From assembly GCF_001238275.1 (NCBI RefSeq), contig NZ_LGTB01000016.1, positions 102,489 through 166,488 on the forward strand: 64,000 nt of DNA, in the 5' to 3' direction. The notes below the pieces were generated by a model. It saw only the letters and a list, made by a program, of their open reading frames with translations. It had not been told where the DNA came from and searched no databases. This stretch comes from Bradyrhizobium viridifuturi (GTDB taxonomy: Bacteria > Pseudomonadota > Alphaproteobacteria > Rhizobiales > Xanthobacteraceae). The position numbers and the translations under genes were made by a program. The first letter of the stretch is position 1, and each line of letters opens with the position of its first letter. Positions 18,986-27,903 of the stretch are shown in pieces.

Positions 18986-20035
18986 GTGAGTGAGCAGCAG
19001 AGCGAACCGGTCAGCGGTCAAACCGGCGCCGAAATGGCGGCGAAGAGCGAGCCCGCGATGGCCGCGGCCGGTGTCGAGGCTCCGCGGCTCGCGCCCGAGC
19101 AGGAAGAGACCTCGCCGAAGGCGGATGCGCCCCGAGTTGACGCACCGAAGGCCGAAGCGCCCAAGGTAGAGCCGTCCCGGCTCGATCCCATGATCGAGGC
19201 CAGGATCGATGCCAAGATCGCCCCCAAGATCGAGCCGACCAATATGGAGGTGCCCAAGGTCGAGACCGGCAAGCGTGAAGAGCCGCGCTTCCCGGGCAGA
19301 CTGATGATCATGGCGCCCGGCGACCGCACCTGGGACCATGAGGCGACCGCCTCCAAACCGGGTGCCGAGCAGACCGCCAAACCGGCCGGCTCGCGCCGGT
19401 TCGGCGCGATGGCCGCGGTGATTGCGCTGGCGACCGTGGCAGGCGCCATCGGCGGCGCGCTCGCGACCGCAGGGCTCGGCCATCTCGCTGCACCTGCCGC
19501 TGCCTCCGTCAGGGACGTGGCTGCCAAGGACGCCGCCGCCAAAGACGCGGCCGACGCCGCGCTCGCCCGGGTCGAATCCGAGCTCGCCGCGCTGAAGGCC
19601 AGCGTGGAGCAGACCGCCAAGGCCGGCCAGGCCCAGTTCAGCAAGGCCAGTGAGCGCATCGAGAAGGTCGAGAAGGCCCAGGCCGAGCCGATTGCCAAGC
19701 TCAACAAGCTCAGCGAGACCGTCGACAAGCTCCGCGCCCCGCAGACGACCGTCGCCGCGGCGACGCCCGCCCGCGAGGTCACCGGTTCGGTCCCGCCGGC
19801 GACGGCCGCGGCAGCACCTGCCGCCCCGAGGCCCGAGGTCGGCCGCCTGCCGGTGGTCGACGGTTGGGCGCTGCGCGACGTCGGCAATGGCGGCGCGCTG
19901 ATCGAGGGCCGCGGCGGCATCTATGAGGTCTATGCCGGCGATCCCGTCCCCGGCCTCGGCCGCGTCGACGCGATCCGCAAGCAGGATGGCCGTTGGGTGG
20001 TCGTCACGAGCAAGGGCCTGATCGTTTCGCGTTGA
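18986..20035 (+). CDS. Unknown membrane-anchored coiled-coil protein
   Basis: I do not recognise a named family. The 349-residue product has a charged Pro/Ala/Lys-rich N-terminus with repeated short units (APKAEAPKVEPS, IEARIDAKIAPKIEP), then a membrane segment near residues 140-165 (MAAVIALATVAGAIGGALAT). A coiled-coil stretch (about 180-255) follows, then a Pro/Ala linker and a conserved-looking C-terminal domain (PVVDGWALRDVGNGGALIEG, GDPVPGLGRVDAI). The GTG at 18986 is preferred because GGAG lies 10 bases upstream; a TTG at 18980 is too close. A strong terminator follows. The topology suggests a cytoplasmic tail and a periplasmic C-terminal domain. Confidence 0.8.
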   Translation: MSEQQSEPVSGQTGAEMAAKSEPAMAAAGVEAPRLAPEQEETSPKADAPRVDAPKAEAPKVEPSRLDPMIEARIDAKIAPKIEPTNMEVPKVETGKREEPRFPGRLMIMAPGDRTWDHEATASKPGAEQTAKPAGSRRFGAMAAVIALATVAGAIGGALATAGLGHLAAPAAASVRDVAAKDAAAKDAADAALARVESELAALKASVEQTAKAGQAQFSKASERIEKVEKAQAEPIAKLNKLSETVDKLRAPQTTVAAATPAREVTGSVPPATAAAAPAAPRPEVGRLPVVDGWALRDVGNGGALIEGRGGIYEVYAGDPVPGLGRVDAIRKQDGRWVVVTSKGLIVSR

Positions 20036-20056
20036 TTGCGGAAAGACGACGATACC

Positions 20057-20092
20057 AAGGCGCTTCACCGCGATGTGAAGCGCCTTTTTTCT
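20057..20092 (+). terminator. Rho-independent terminator
   Basis: A perfect 12-bp stem AAGGCGCTTCAC / GTGAAGCGCCTT with a 6-base loop is followed by a T-run (20085-20090). It ends the transcript of the membrane-anchored coiled-coil protein. Confidence 0.9.
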
Positions 20093-20125
20093 TGAATAGG
20101 ATTCGCGGTGCGGTGTTAGTGGGGC

Positions 20126-21673
20126 ATGAGCCGCGTGCTGAAATGCCTCCTGCTGATATCCGTTCTGCTCGGCGGCGCCGCCCCGGCAGGTGCCGCCGAG
20201 GATCGCGCGCTCGAGCGCGGCGCGGCGGTGATCGATCCCGCTGTTCTGCGCGAGCTCGATCAAGGCCGCTTTGGCCTCGGCCGGATGCTCGCGCCGGAAC
20301 GCTCCGCCGATACGCCGCTGTCCAATCGCGAGTTGTTCGGCCTGCCTGCGATGGTGCCGGTACGCGCGGCGCTCGATCGCGAATTCGATCGCTATGTCTC
20401 GAAGCACAAGGCGAGCCTGCCGAGCGAGAGCATCGGGGTCGGCGACGGCTTTGCATTCCAGCTGTTCGACCGCGCGCTGTTCGAATCCGCTGACGTCCGC
20501 TTCGTGCTCGCAGGCATCGTCAACCGCATGGACCGCGCCTATGTGGCACCGAAGGACTGCGGCGAGGTCCGGCTGATCTACCGGCTGACCCGCACCGATG
20601 TGCCGCTGATCGGCGAGAACGCGGTGTCGCAGCGGCTGCCGATGACGCTGAACCTGGTGCTGAAGGCGAAGGGCGACGGCAATGACGCGTCGCTCACCTG
20701 CCGCGAGATCGCGCGACGCTGGCTCGCGACGGGCAGTGCGCCGCCGACGATGGACAAGCTGTTCGGCAAGGACGGGCCGCTCGACCTGATTGATGCCCGG
20801 AATATCGATCGCATCGAGACTAACCTGCAGATCGCGCACGCGCCGAAATCCGCGGTGCGCGACTTCCGCACCGACTATCTGCTGAAAGTGTTCGACTATG
20901 ACGGCGCGGCAAAACGCTTCATCGAAGCGCCGCTGGAGAACCAGATCGATCGCGACCGCATTCTGGCCGACGAGGGATTGAAGCGCGACTTCAAGGCATG
21001 GCTGCTCGATCCCAGGCATTTTGCCGAGTTCGATCGCGGCACCTTGCTGATCCCCGATCATTTCCTCGCAACCGGTGCCGTCGCGCCGACGCCGACCGGC
21101 TTTGACGTCAGCGATCTGGAGCCGGAGTTCGGGATGGTGCAGGGCGAGGGCGGAGCCGGCAATGCGGTGTTCTCGGAGGGCGACGTCGTCGGGGCCTTGC
21201 AGAAGGCCGCCGCTGACGGGACGAAGCTCAGGAATATCCAGTCGCTGGCCGGCTTCGAACGGCGCCTCAACGACGTTACCTGCGCCGGTTGCCATCAGAC
21301 CCGCGGTATCGGCGGCTTCCATTTCCCCGGCGTCGACTGGATGGCGGCGAAGCCGTCGAACTCCACCGTGGTGCCGGCCTCGCCGCACTTCTTCGGCGAC
21401 CAGCCTCGCCGCCGCGATATCCTGGCGAGCTTCCGCGACGGCAAGGCGCCGGATTTTTCCCGCGGCTTCTCCAACCGCCCGCAGCCGCGCGGCGCTGCCG
21501 AGCTTGCCGGCACCGAATACAGCGACGGTTGGGGCGCTCACTGCTATCAGCCGAGCGCCAAGCCGGCGGAGACCGACCGCAGTTTCCGTGGCTGGACCTG
21601 CGCCGAAGGCCTCGCCTGCCAGGTTGCCGGGAAAACCTCCCACATGGGCATGTGCTTCGTGAAGGGCCGCTGA
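20126..21673 (+). CDS. Unknown secreted protein with one CxxCH heme-binding-type motif
   Basis: This 515-residue exported protein starts with a signal peptide (hydrophobic residues 7-18, cleavage near AGAAE). I do not recognise its family. One covalent c-heme motif, CAGCHQTRG, starts at Cys386 in a segment that otherwise lacks an obvious cytochrome fold. The C-terminus carries a Cys pattern (AHCYQ, WTCAEGLACQV, MGMCFV) suggesting disulfides. Other notable blocks are LAGIVNRMDRAY, RLIYRLTR and DYLLKVFDYDG. It is probably periplasmic. Neighbours do not reveal a function. Confidence 0.82.
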   Translation: MSRVLKCLLLISVLLGGAAPAGAAEDRALERGAAVIDPAVLRELDQGRFGLGRMLAPERSADTPLSNRELFGLPAMVPVRAALDREFDRYVSKHKASLPSESIGVGDGFAFQLFDRALFESADVRFVLAGIVNRMDRAYVAPKDCGEVRLIYRLTRTDVPLIGENAVSQRLPMTLNLVLKAKGDGNDASLTCREIARRWLATGSAPPTMDKLFGKDGPLDLIDARNIDRIETNLQIAHAPKSAVRDFRTDYLLKVFDYDGAAKRFIEAPLENQIDRDRILADEGLKRDFKAWLLDPRHFAEFDRGTLLIPDHFLATGAVAPTPTGFDVSDLEPEFGMVQGEGGAGNAVFSEGDVVGALQKAAADGTKLRNIQSLAGFERRLNDVTCAGCHQTRGIGGFHFPGVDWMAAKPSNSTVVPASPHFFGDQPRRRDILASFRDGKAPDFSRGFSNRPQPRGAAELAGTEYSDGWGAHCYQPSAKPAETDRSFRGWTCAEGLACQVAGKTSHMGMCFVKGR

Positions 21674-21764
21674 TTTCAGCTGGAACCGGAGCGGTTGCGC
21701 GTCATTATTTGATGCTACACTCGAGCTTGCCTGGACCTGACAGCTCTGACCGGAGACCGGCCCG

Positions 21765-21929
21765 ATGAGTGCTCCCGAGGACAACAAGCAGCGCAACCGC
21801 GAGATCGCGGCCAACGAGGCCGAGCGTCAGGCGGTCAGCGCCGTCCGCGTCAGCAGCTGGGCGATCGGGCTCACGGTCATCATCGGCATCATCGTGGTGG
21901 CCATCGTCTGGGCCTGGATCAAGCGATAG
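21765..21929 (+). CDS. Small single-pass membrane protein (54 aa)
   Basis: This short frame encodes MSAPEDNKQRNREIAANEAE followed by a hydrophobic segment (WAIGLTVIIGIIVVAIVWAW) and ends in IKR. The polar N-terminus, one membrane helix and basic end are typical of a small inner-membrane protein. GGAG at 21752-21755 provides a ribosome-binding site 9 bases before the ATG. No function can be assigned. Confidence 0.65.
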   Translation: MSAPEDNKQRNREIAANEAERQAVSAVRVSSWAIGLTVIIGIIVVAIVWAWIKR

Positions 21930-21974
21930 CCAAAGCGTTTTCGAGCGAAGTGGATATCGGTTCGCGTGAGCTAC

Positions 21975-22009
21975 GTAGCCCGGATTTCGCTTCGCTTTAT
22001 CCGGGCTGC
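21975..22009. repeat. Palindromic intergenic repeat
   Basis: GTAGCCCGGAT and ATCCGGGCTGC flank a TTCGCTTCGCTTT centre, and an AAAGCGTTTTCGAGCGAAGT-type unit precedes it (21933-21952). This combination is a common intergenic palindrome type in Bradyrhizobium. It lies between the convergent small membrane protein and CoA-transferase genes. Confidence 0.6.
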
Positions 22010-22029
22010 TCATGATGGTCGTCGGTCCG

Positions 22030-23235
<1,206 letters not shown>

Positions 23236-23364
23236 CGTGCCGTCGCTCCCGTGGCGCTTGTTGGTGTTTTTCCGGTAGCTGGAATTATCGTGTGCGATGA
23301 TCCCGTCGAGCGGCCATTTGACCCATCTCGGGGTGATGATGCAACGGCACTTTCTTACCCTCGC

Positions 23365-23393
23365 TTCACCCTCCCCTGGAGGGGGAGGGTGAA
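23365..23393. repeat. GC-rich hairpin repeat downstream of putA
   Basis: TTCACCCTCCCC and GGGGAGGGTGAA form a perfect 12-bp stem with a 5-base loop between putA and the CoA-transferase gene. No T-run follows on the minus strand. It belongs to the CCCTCCCC/GGGGAGGG palindrome class found at several other places in the window, and could still serve as a transcription barrier. Confidence 0.65.
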
Positions 23394-23400
23394 AGTGCAA

Positions 23401-26400
23401 CTACTCCACTCCCGCCATCAGCGCGGCATTGCCTCCCGCAGCCGCCGTGTTGATCGTGATCGTCTGCTCGGTGGCGAAGCGCGCAAGGTAATGCGGGCCG
23501 CCGGCCTTGGGGCCGGTGCCGGAGAGGCCGCTGCCGCCGAACGGCTGCACGCCGACGACCGCACCGATCATGTTGCGGTTGACATAGATGTTGCCGACCT
23601 GGAGGCGGTCGATGACGTGCTCGATGGTGTCGTCGATGCGCGAATGGACGCCGAGCGTCAGGCCGAAGCCGGTGGCCTCGATCGAGGCCAGCACGTCGCC
23701 GAGCCGCTCGGCGCGGTAACGCACGACATGCAGGATCGGGCCGAACACCTCCTCGGTGAGCTGGCTTGCCGACGACAGCTCGAAGATATGCGGCGCGACG
23801 AAATTGCCCACCGGCGCCTCGCCAACAAGGTGGACCCGCGCCTCGTTCTTCATCCGTGCGATATGCGCATCGAGCCGCTGCTTGGCCTCTGCATCGATCA
23901 CAGGTCCGATATGTGTCGATGGCTGCGAGGGATCGCCGATCTTCAATTCGCGCGCGGCGCCCGCGATCATCTCGATCATGCGGTCGGCGACGTCGTCCTG
24001 CACGAACAGAAGCCGCAGCGCCGAGCAGCGTTGGCCGGCGGAGCGGAACGCCGAGGTGACGACGTCGTCGGCGACCTGCTCGGGGAGCGCGGTGGCGTCG
24101 ACGATCATCGCATTGATGCCGCCGGTCTCGGCGATCAGCGGCACGATGGGGCCGTCCTTGGCGGCAAGCGTCCGGTTGATCGATCGCGCAACTTCTGTGG
24201 ACCCTGTGAAGACCACGCCGGCAATGGCGGGATGCTCGACCAGCGCGGCGCCGGCCGCGCCGTCGCCCTGGACCAGATGTAGCGCCGATGCTGGCACACC
24301 CGCCTGATGCAGCAGGGCGACGGCCTCGGCTGCGATGCGCGGCGTCTGCTCGGCCGGCTTTGCGATCACCGCATTGCCGGCCATCAGCGCCGCCGTGACC
24401 TGGCCGAGGAAGATCGCGAGCGGGAAATTCCATGGCGAGATCGCGACGAACGCGCCGCGCCCGCGCAGCTCCAGCACGTTGCTTTCGCCGGTTGGCCCAG
24501 GCATCGCCTCGCCTTGCCCGAACAGCGTCCGGCCCTGTGCCGCATAGTAGCGGCAGAAGTCGATCGCCTCGCGGACCTCGGAGAGCGCGTCGTCGAGCGT
24601 CTTGCCACCCTCGTTCTGCAGCAGAGCGAGGAAGTGGGCGCGGCGCTGCTCGAGCAGATCGGCAGCCTTGTCCAGCATGGCCGCGCGTCGCGTGGCCGGC
24701 GTCGCGTTCCAGGTCCTGAAGCCACCGCGCGCGGCGGCGACGGCGGCATTCGCCTGCTCGATTGTCGACGTCGCGACCGTGACGGATGCAGCCTTGGGTT
24801 CGACTGTTATCGCCGATGTCAACGCATCGAGCGCCTTTCGCTCGCCGAACTCGATGCCGTGCGAATTCTCGCGCTGCGGCCGGTAAAGGTCGGTCGGCAG
24901 CGGAATCCCGGAATGGGCCGCATTGTCGTCGCGATCAATGATCTCGGCGGGGCGGCGCAACAGGTCAACGATGGAGACGCGATTGTCCGCGGCCAGCGCC
25001 ACGAATGATGAGTTGGCGCCGTTCTCGAGCAGCCGACGCACTAGATAGGCGAGCAGGTCGCGGTGGCTGCCGACCGGCGCATAGGTGCGGTGGGCGATGT
25101 CAGGGCGATCCTGGCCAAGCTGGGCGTAGAGCGCTTCGCCCATGCCGTGCAGCCGCTGGAATTCGAAGCTGTTGGGATCGTCCGACAGTTGGAGGATGGT
25201 CGCGACCGTCAGCGCGTTGTGGGTGGCGAATTGCGGAAACAGCCGCGGCCGCAGCGCCAGCAGCTTTCGCGCGCAGGCGATGTAGTTCAGGTCGGTCATC
25301 GCCTTGCGCGTGAACACCGGATAGCCATCTAGACCGCGCTCCTGCGCGCGCTTGATCTCGGTGTCCCAATAGGCGCCCTTGACGAGGCGCACCATCATCT
25401 TGCGGTCGAGCGCGCGCGTCAGCGCATCGATATAATCGATCACGTCGGTGGCGCGCTTCTGATAGGCCTGGATCGCAAGCCCGAAGCCGCTCCAGCCGGC
25501 GAGCGACGGGTCGGCGAACGCCGCTGCGATGACGTCGAGCGACAGCTCCAGCCGGTCGGCCTCTTCGGCATCGACGGTGAAGTTGAGGTGGTACGCCTTG
25601 GCGCGGCGCGCCAGATCGATCAGCTGCGGCACCAGCTCGCTCATCACCCGTGCATGGCTGACCGCCTCGAAGCGCGGATGCAGCGCGGAGAGCTTGACCG
25701 AGATGCCGGGCCGGTCGGGCAGGGGCTGATCGCCCGCCGCCTTGCCGATCGCTTCGATCGCGCGGGCGTAGGATTCGAAATAGCGGCGGGCATCGTCGGC
25801 GGTGCGCGCGCCCTCGCCGAGCATGTCGAATGAATAGCGCGAGCCGCGCGCCGTGTGCGATTGCGCGCGCGACAGCGCCGCCTCGATGGTCTCGCCGAGC
25901 ACGAAATGGCTGCCCATCAGCCGCATCGCCTGCCGCGTCGCCGCGCGCACCGCCGGCGCGCCGAGCCGCTTGGTCAGCCGGCCGATCGTTCCCTGCGGTG
26001 TTTCACCGGGCTGGATCACGCGCGCCGACATGCCGAGCGCCCAGGCCGAGGCGTTGACCAGGAACGCGCTCGATTTGGTCTCGTGGTTGACGAAGTCGCC
26101 CTGGCCGAGCTTGTCCTCGATGAACTGGTCGGCGGTGCGCGCGTCGGGCACCCGCAGCAGCGCCTCCGCCAGCACCATCAGCGCCAGTCCCTCCTTGGTC
26201 GACAGCGCGAACTCCCGCAGCATGTCCTCGACCCCGCCGAGCGGATCGTCATTGGCCCTGATCGCCTCGATCAGGCGCGTCGCGGTGCGGTCGATCCTCG
26301 CCTCCGCCTCCGCGCTCAGCCTGGCGTCCCGGCGCAAGCGGCCTGCGATCGCGGCGTCATCGGGGGCGTAGGGTGCGCTGAACGGCGGCGGGAGCGGGTC

Positions 26401-26406
26401 TGGCAT
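23401..26406 (-). CDS. putA: Bifunctional proline dehydrogenase / L-glutamate gamma-semialdehyde dehydrogenase
   Basis: This 1001-residue PutA oxidises proline to P5C with FAD in its N-terminal half and glutamate semialdehyde to glutamate with NAD in its C-terminal half. The PRODH barrel shows RLVKGAYWDTEIKRAQ and GSHRDLLAYLVRR. The aldehyde dehydrogenase part shows SPWNFPLAIFLGQ, the Glu in AETGGINAMIV and the catalytic Cys794 in GQRCSALRLLF. It lacks the N-terminal ribbon-helix-helix repressor domain, so it is the minimal enzyme type known from Bradyrhizobium. ATG 26406 is chosen for its AGAGGAA ribosome site 8 bases upstream, rather than GTG 26430. It is divergent from its likely regulator. 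Confidence 0.97.
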   Translation of the reverse strand: MPDPLPPPFSAPYAPDDAAIAGRLRRDARLSAEAEARIDRTATRLIEAIRANDDPLGGVEDMLREFALSTKEGLALMVLAEALLRVPDARTADQFIEDKLGQGDFVNHETKSSAFLVNASAWALGMSARVIQPGETPQGTIGRLTKRLGAPAVRAATRQAMRLMGSHFVLGETIEAALSRAQSHTARGSRYSFDMLGEGARTADDARRYFESYARAIEAIGKAAGDQPLPDRPGISVKLSALHPRFEAVSHARVMSELVPQLIDLARRAKAYHLNFTVDAEEADRLELSLDVIAAAFADPSLAGWSGFGLAIQAYQKRATDVIDYIDALTRALDRKMMVRLVKGAYWDTEIKRAQERGLDGYPVFTRKAMTDLNYIACARKLLALRPRLFPQFATHNALTVATILQLSDDPNSFEFQRLHGMGEALYAQLGQDRPDIAHRTYAPVGSHRDLLAYLVRRLLENGANSSFVALAADNRVSIVDLLRRPAEIIDRDDNAAHSGIPLPTDLYRPQRENSHGIEFGERKALDALTSAITVEPKAASVTVATSTIEQANAAVAAARGGFRTWNATPATRRAAMLDKAADLLEQRRAHFLALLQNEGGKTLDDALSEVREAIDFCRYYAAQGRTLFGQGEAMPGPTGESNVLELRGRGAFVAISPWNFPLAIFLGQVTAALMAGNAVIAKPAEQTPRIAAEAVALLHQAGVPASALHLVQGDGAAGAALVEHPAIAGVVFTGSTEVARSINRTLAAKDGPIVPLIAETGGINAMIVDATALPEQVADDVVTSAFRSAGQRCSALRLLFVQDDVADRMIEMIAGAARELKIGDPSQPSTHIGPVIDAEAKQRLDAHIARMKNEARVHLVGEAPVGNFVAPHIFELSSASQLTEEVFGPILHVVRYRAERLGDVLASIEATGFGLTLGVHSRIDDTIEHVIDRLQVGNIYVNRNMIGAVVGVQPFGGSGLSGTGPKAGGPHYLARFATEQTITINTAAAGGNAALMAGVE

Positions 26407-26468
26407 GGCGGCGGTTCCTCTGGGTTGCACGGGAACACCTACGCGCCCGTGGACCGTAGTTCGATAGA

Positions 26469-26484
26469 CAAATTAGCAGATTTG
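26469..26484. promoter_or_regulatory. Candidate Lrp/PutR operator between putA and putR
   Basis: CAAAT and ATTTG form an inverted repeat with a 6-base AT-rich spacer in the 105-base putA/putR divergent intergenic region. Lrp/AsnC proteins bind such AT-centred dyads of about 15 bases, so this is a reasonable site for proline-responsive control of both genes. No promoter element was confirmed. Confidence 0.5.
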
Positions 26485-26511
26485 CCTTAGAAAGTCCGGA
26501 GTATTTCAGTT

Positions 26512-26988
26512 TTGGCCGTAGATATGACAGAGATTGACAAGACAGACCGCAAAATCCTCTCGATCCTGCAAGGGGATGGCCGGATTGCCAATGTGGAGCT
26601 GGCCGAGCGGATCGGCCTGTCGCCGACCTCGGTCGGCGAACGGCTGAAGCGGCTGCAGCGCGACGGCTTCGTCGAGGGCTACGGCGCGCGGCTCAATCCG
26701 CATCGGCTCGGCCTTGGCCTCCTGGTGTTCGTCGAGGTGCTGCTCGACAAGACCACGCCCGACGTGTTCGAGCGCTTCGCCAAGGCGGTGCAGACCGCAC
26801 CGGAAGTGCTGGAGTGTCACATGGTGGCCGGCGGGTTCGACTATCTGGTCAAGGCGCGCGTCGCCAACATGACGGCCTATCGCCGATTTCTCGGCGAAAC
26901 CCTGCTGGCGCTGCCGGGCGTGCGCGAGACGCGGACCTACGCGGTGATGGAGGAAGTCAAGCGCGATGCGCCGCTGCCGGTCGGCTGA
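26512..26988 (+). CDS. putR: Lrp/AsnC family regulator, probable proline-responsive PutR
   Basis: This 158-residue Lrp/AsnC regulator has an N-terminal helix-turn-helix (TDRKILSILQGDGRIANVEL, LSPTSVGERLKRLQRDGFVE) and a C-terminal RAM ligand domain (AGGFDYLVKARVANM). It is transcribed divergently from putA, the standard arrangement in alphaproteobacteria, where PutR activates putA in response to proline. GGAG at 26498-26501 favours the TTG start at 26512; the ATG at 26524 (MTEIDKTDR) is an alternative four codons in. Confidence 0.92.
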   Translation: MAVDMTEIDKTDRKILSILQGDGRIANVELAERIGLSPTSVGERLKRLQRDGFVEGYGARLNPHRLGLGLLVFVEVLLDKTTPDVFERFAKAVQTAPEVLECHMVAGGFDYLVKARVANMTAYRRFLGETLLALPGVRETRTYAVMEEVKRDAPLPVG

Positions 26989-27069
26989 TCTGATCCACAG
27001 CCATGCGCCGGATGTCTTGGCATCGCGGCGCACCCGCGATAATTCTCCCCCAGAGTTGGGGGCCGCGAC

Positions 27070-27720
27070 ATGGACGATGCCAATAAGCCGATACGTACGA
27101 AGCGAACCGGGGCTGCCGGCGCGTTGTGCGCAACGATCTTGTCCCTGTTCGCGATGACGCCGGCCCCTGCGGCCGAGCTCAGCTCCGGCATCATGCAGCT
27201 CTATACATCGGTGTCGATCTATCCGCCGTCGGCCTCGGCGATGACGGTGTGCTACGGCTTCGTCTGCCGACGCCGCGAGATGCTCGACTTCAGTGCAGCC
27301 GACAGGGCTGCCCTGACCCGGATCATGGCCACCGGCCGTACCAATGCCGCGGCCGAACGCGCGGCCGTGCAAAAGGCCGTGATCTGGTTCGACCGCCGGA
27401 TGGGGCCGATCCTCGGCACCAACAAGCGCGTCGCGAAAGCGGACTTCCGCGCCAACGACGACCAGCACAATTACGACTGCTGGGACACGACCCGCAACAC
27501 GACCAGCCTGATGCTGGTGATGCAGACATGGAACCTGTTCAAGTTCCACGACGTCGGGAATCCGCATTACCGCGGATTTTCGCTGGGGCAAACGCCGCAC
27601 AACACCGCCGTCCTGCTCGAACGCGCCACCAAGGTGGAATGGGCCGTCGATCTCTGGCCTCGCGGCTATCTGCAACCGCCTGACGTCATGACCGTCGCGC
27701 AGTGGGTGACGGAAGATTGA
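27070..27720 (+). CDS. Exported protein with a candidate Cys-His-Asp hydrolase triad
   Basis: This 216-residue protein has an N-terminal hydrophobic segment (about 14-30) with likely cleavage after APAAE. I know of no named function. Three conserved-looking blocks stand out: YDCWDTTRNTT (Cys137, Asn143), TPHNTAV (His177) and WAVDLWPRG (Asp194). Their order and spacing resemble papain-like or transglutaminase-like cysteine hydrolases. Two further Cys (61 and 66) could form a disulfide. The ribosome site GGGGG lies in a hairpin (CCCCCA/TGGGGG, 27047-27062), which might limit translation. The hydrolase prediction is inference from motif order. Confidence 0.75.
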   Translation: MDDANKPIRTKRTGAAGALCATILSLFAMTPAPAAELSSGIMQLYTSVSIYPPSASAMTVCYGFVCRRREMLDFSAADRAALTRIMATGRTNAAAERAAVQKAVIWFDRRMGPILGTNKRVAKADFRANDDQHNYDCWDTTRNTTSLMLVMQTWNLFKFHDVGNPHYRGFSLGQTPHNTAVLLERATKVEWAVDLWPRGYLQPPDVMTVAQWVTED

Positions 27721-27903
27721 ACGGCTGATTGCTTCTGCCGCGCGTTTCGTGGCGTTCCATCCCCATTGATTGTAGGGGATAATGTTGCGTCATTGACGCT
27801 GGAACTGGCTCCAGGGTTCGCGGAGTTCGTTTCCTGGCCCATCATCGTACGAACCAAGTGACGCGATAAGACGGCCAGCATTCGGTCAACCCGAGGCTAC
27901 GAC

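Noticed and set aside
18950..21814. 954-codon minus-strand open frame
   Set aside because: It covers the coiled-coil gene, its terminator and the CxxCH gene, which have signal peptides, ribosome sites and motifs on the plus strand. The antisense product is compositionally biased and has no recognisable domain.
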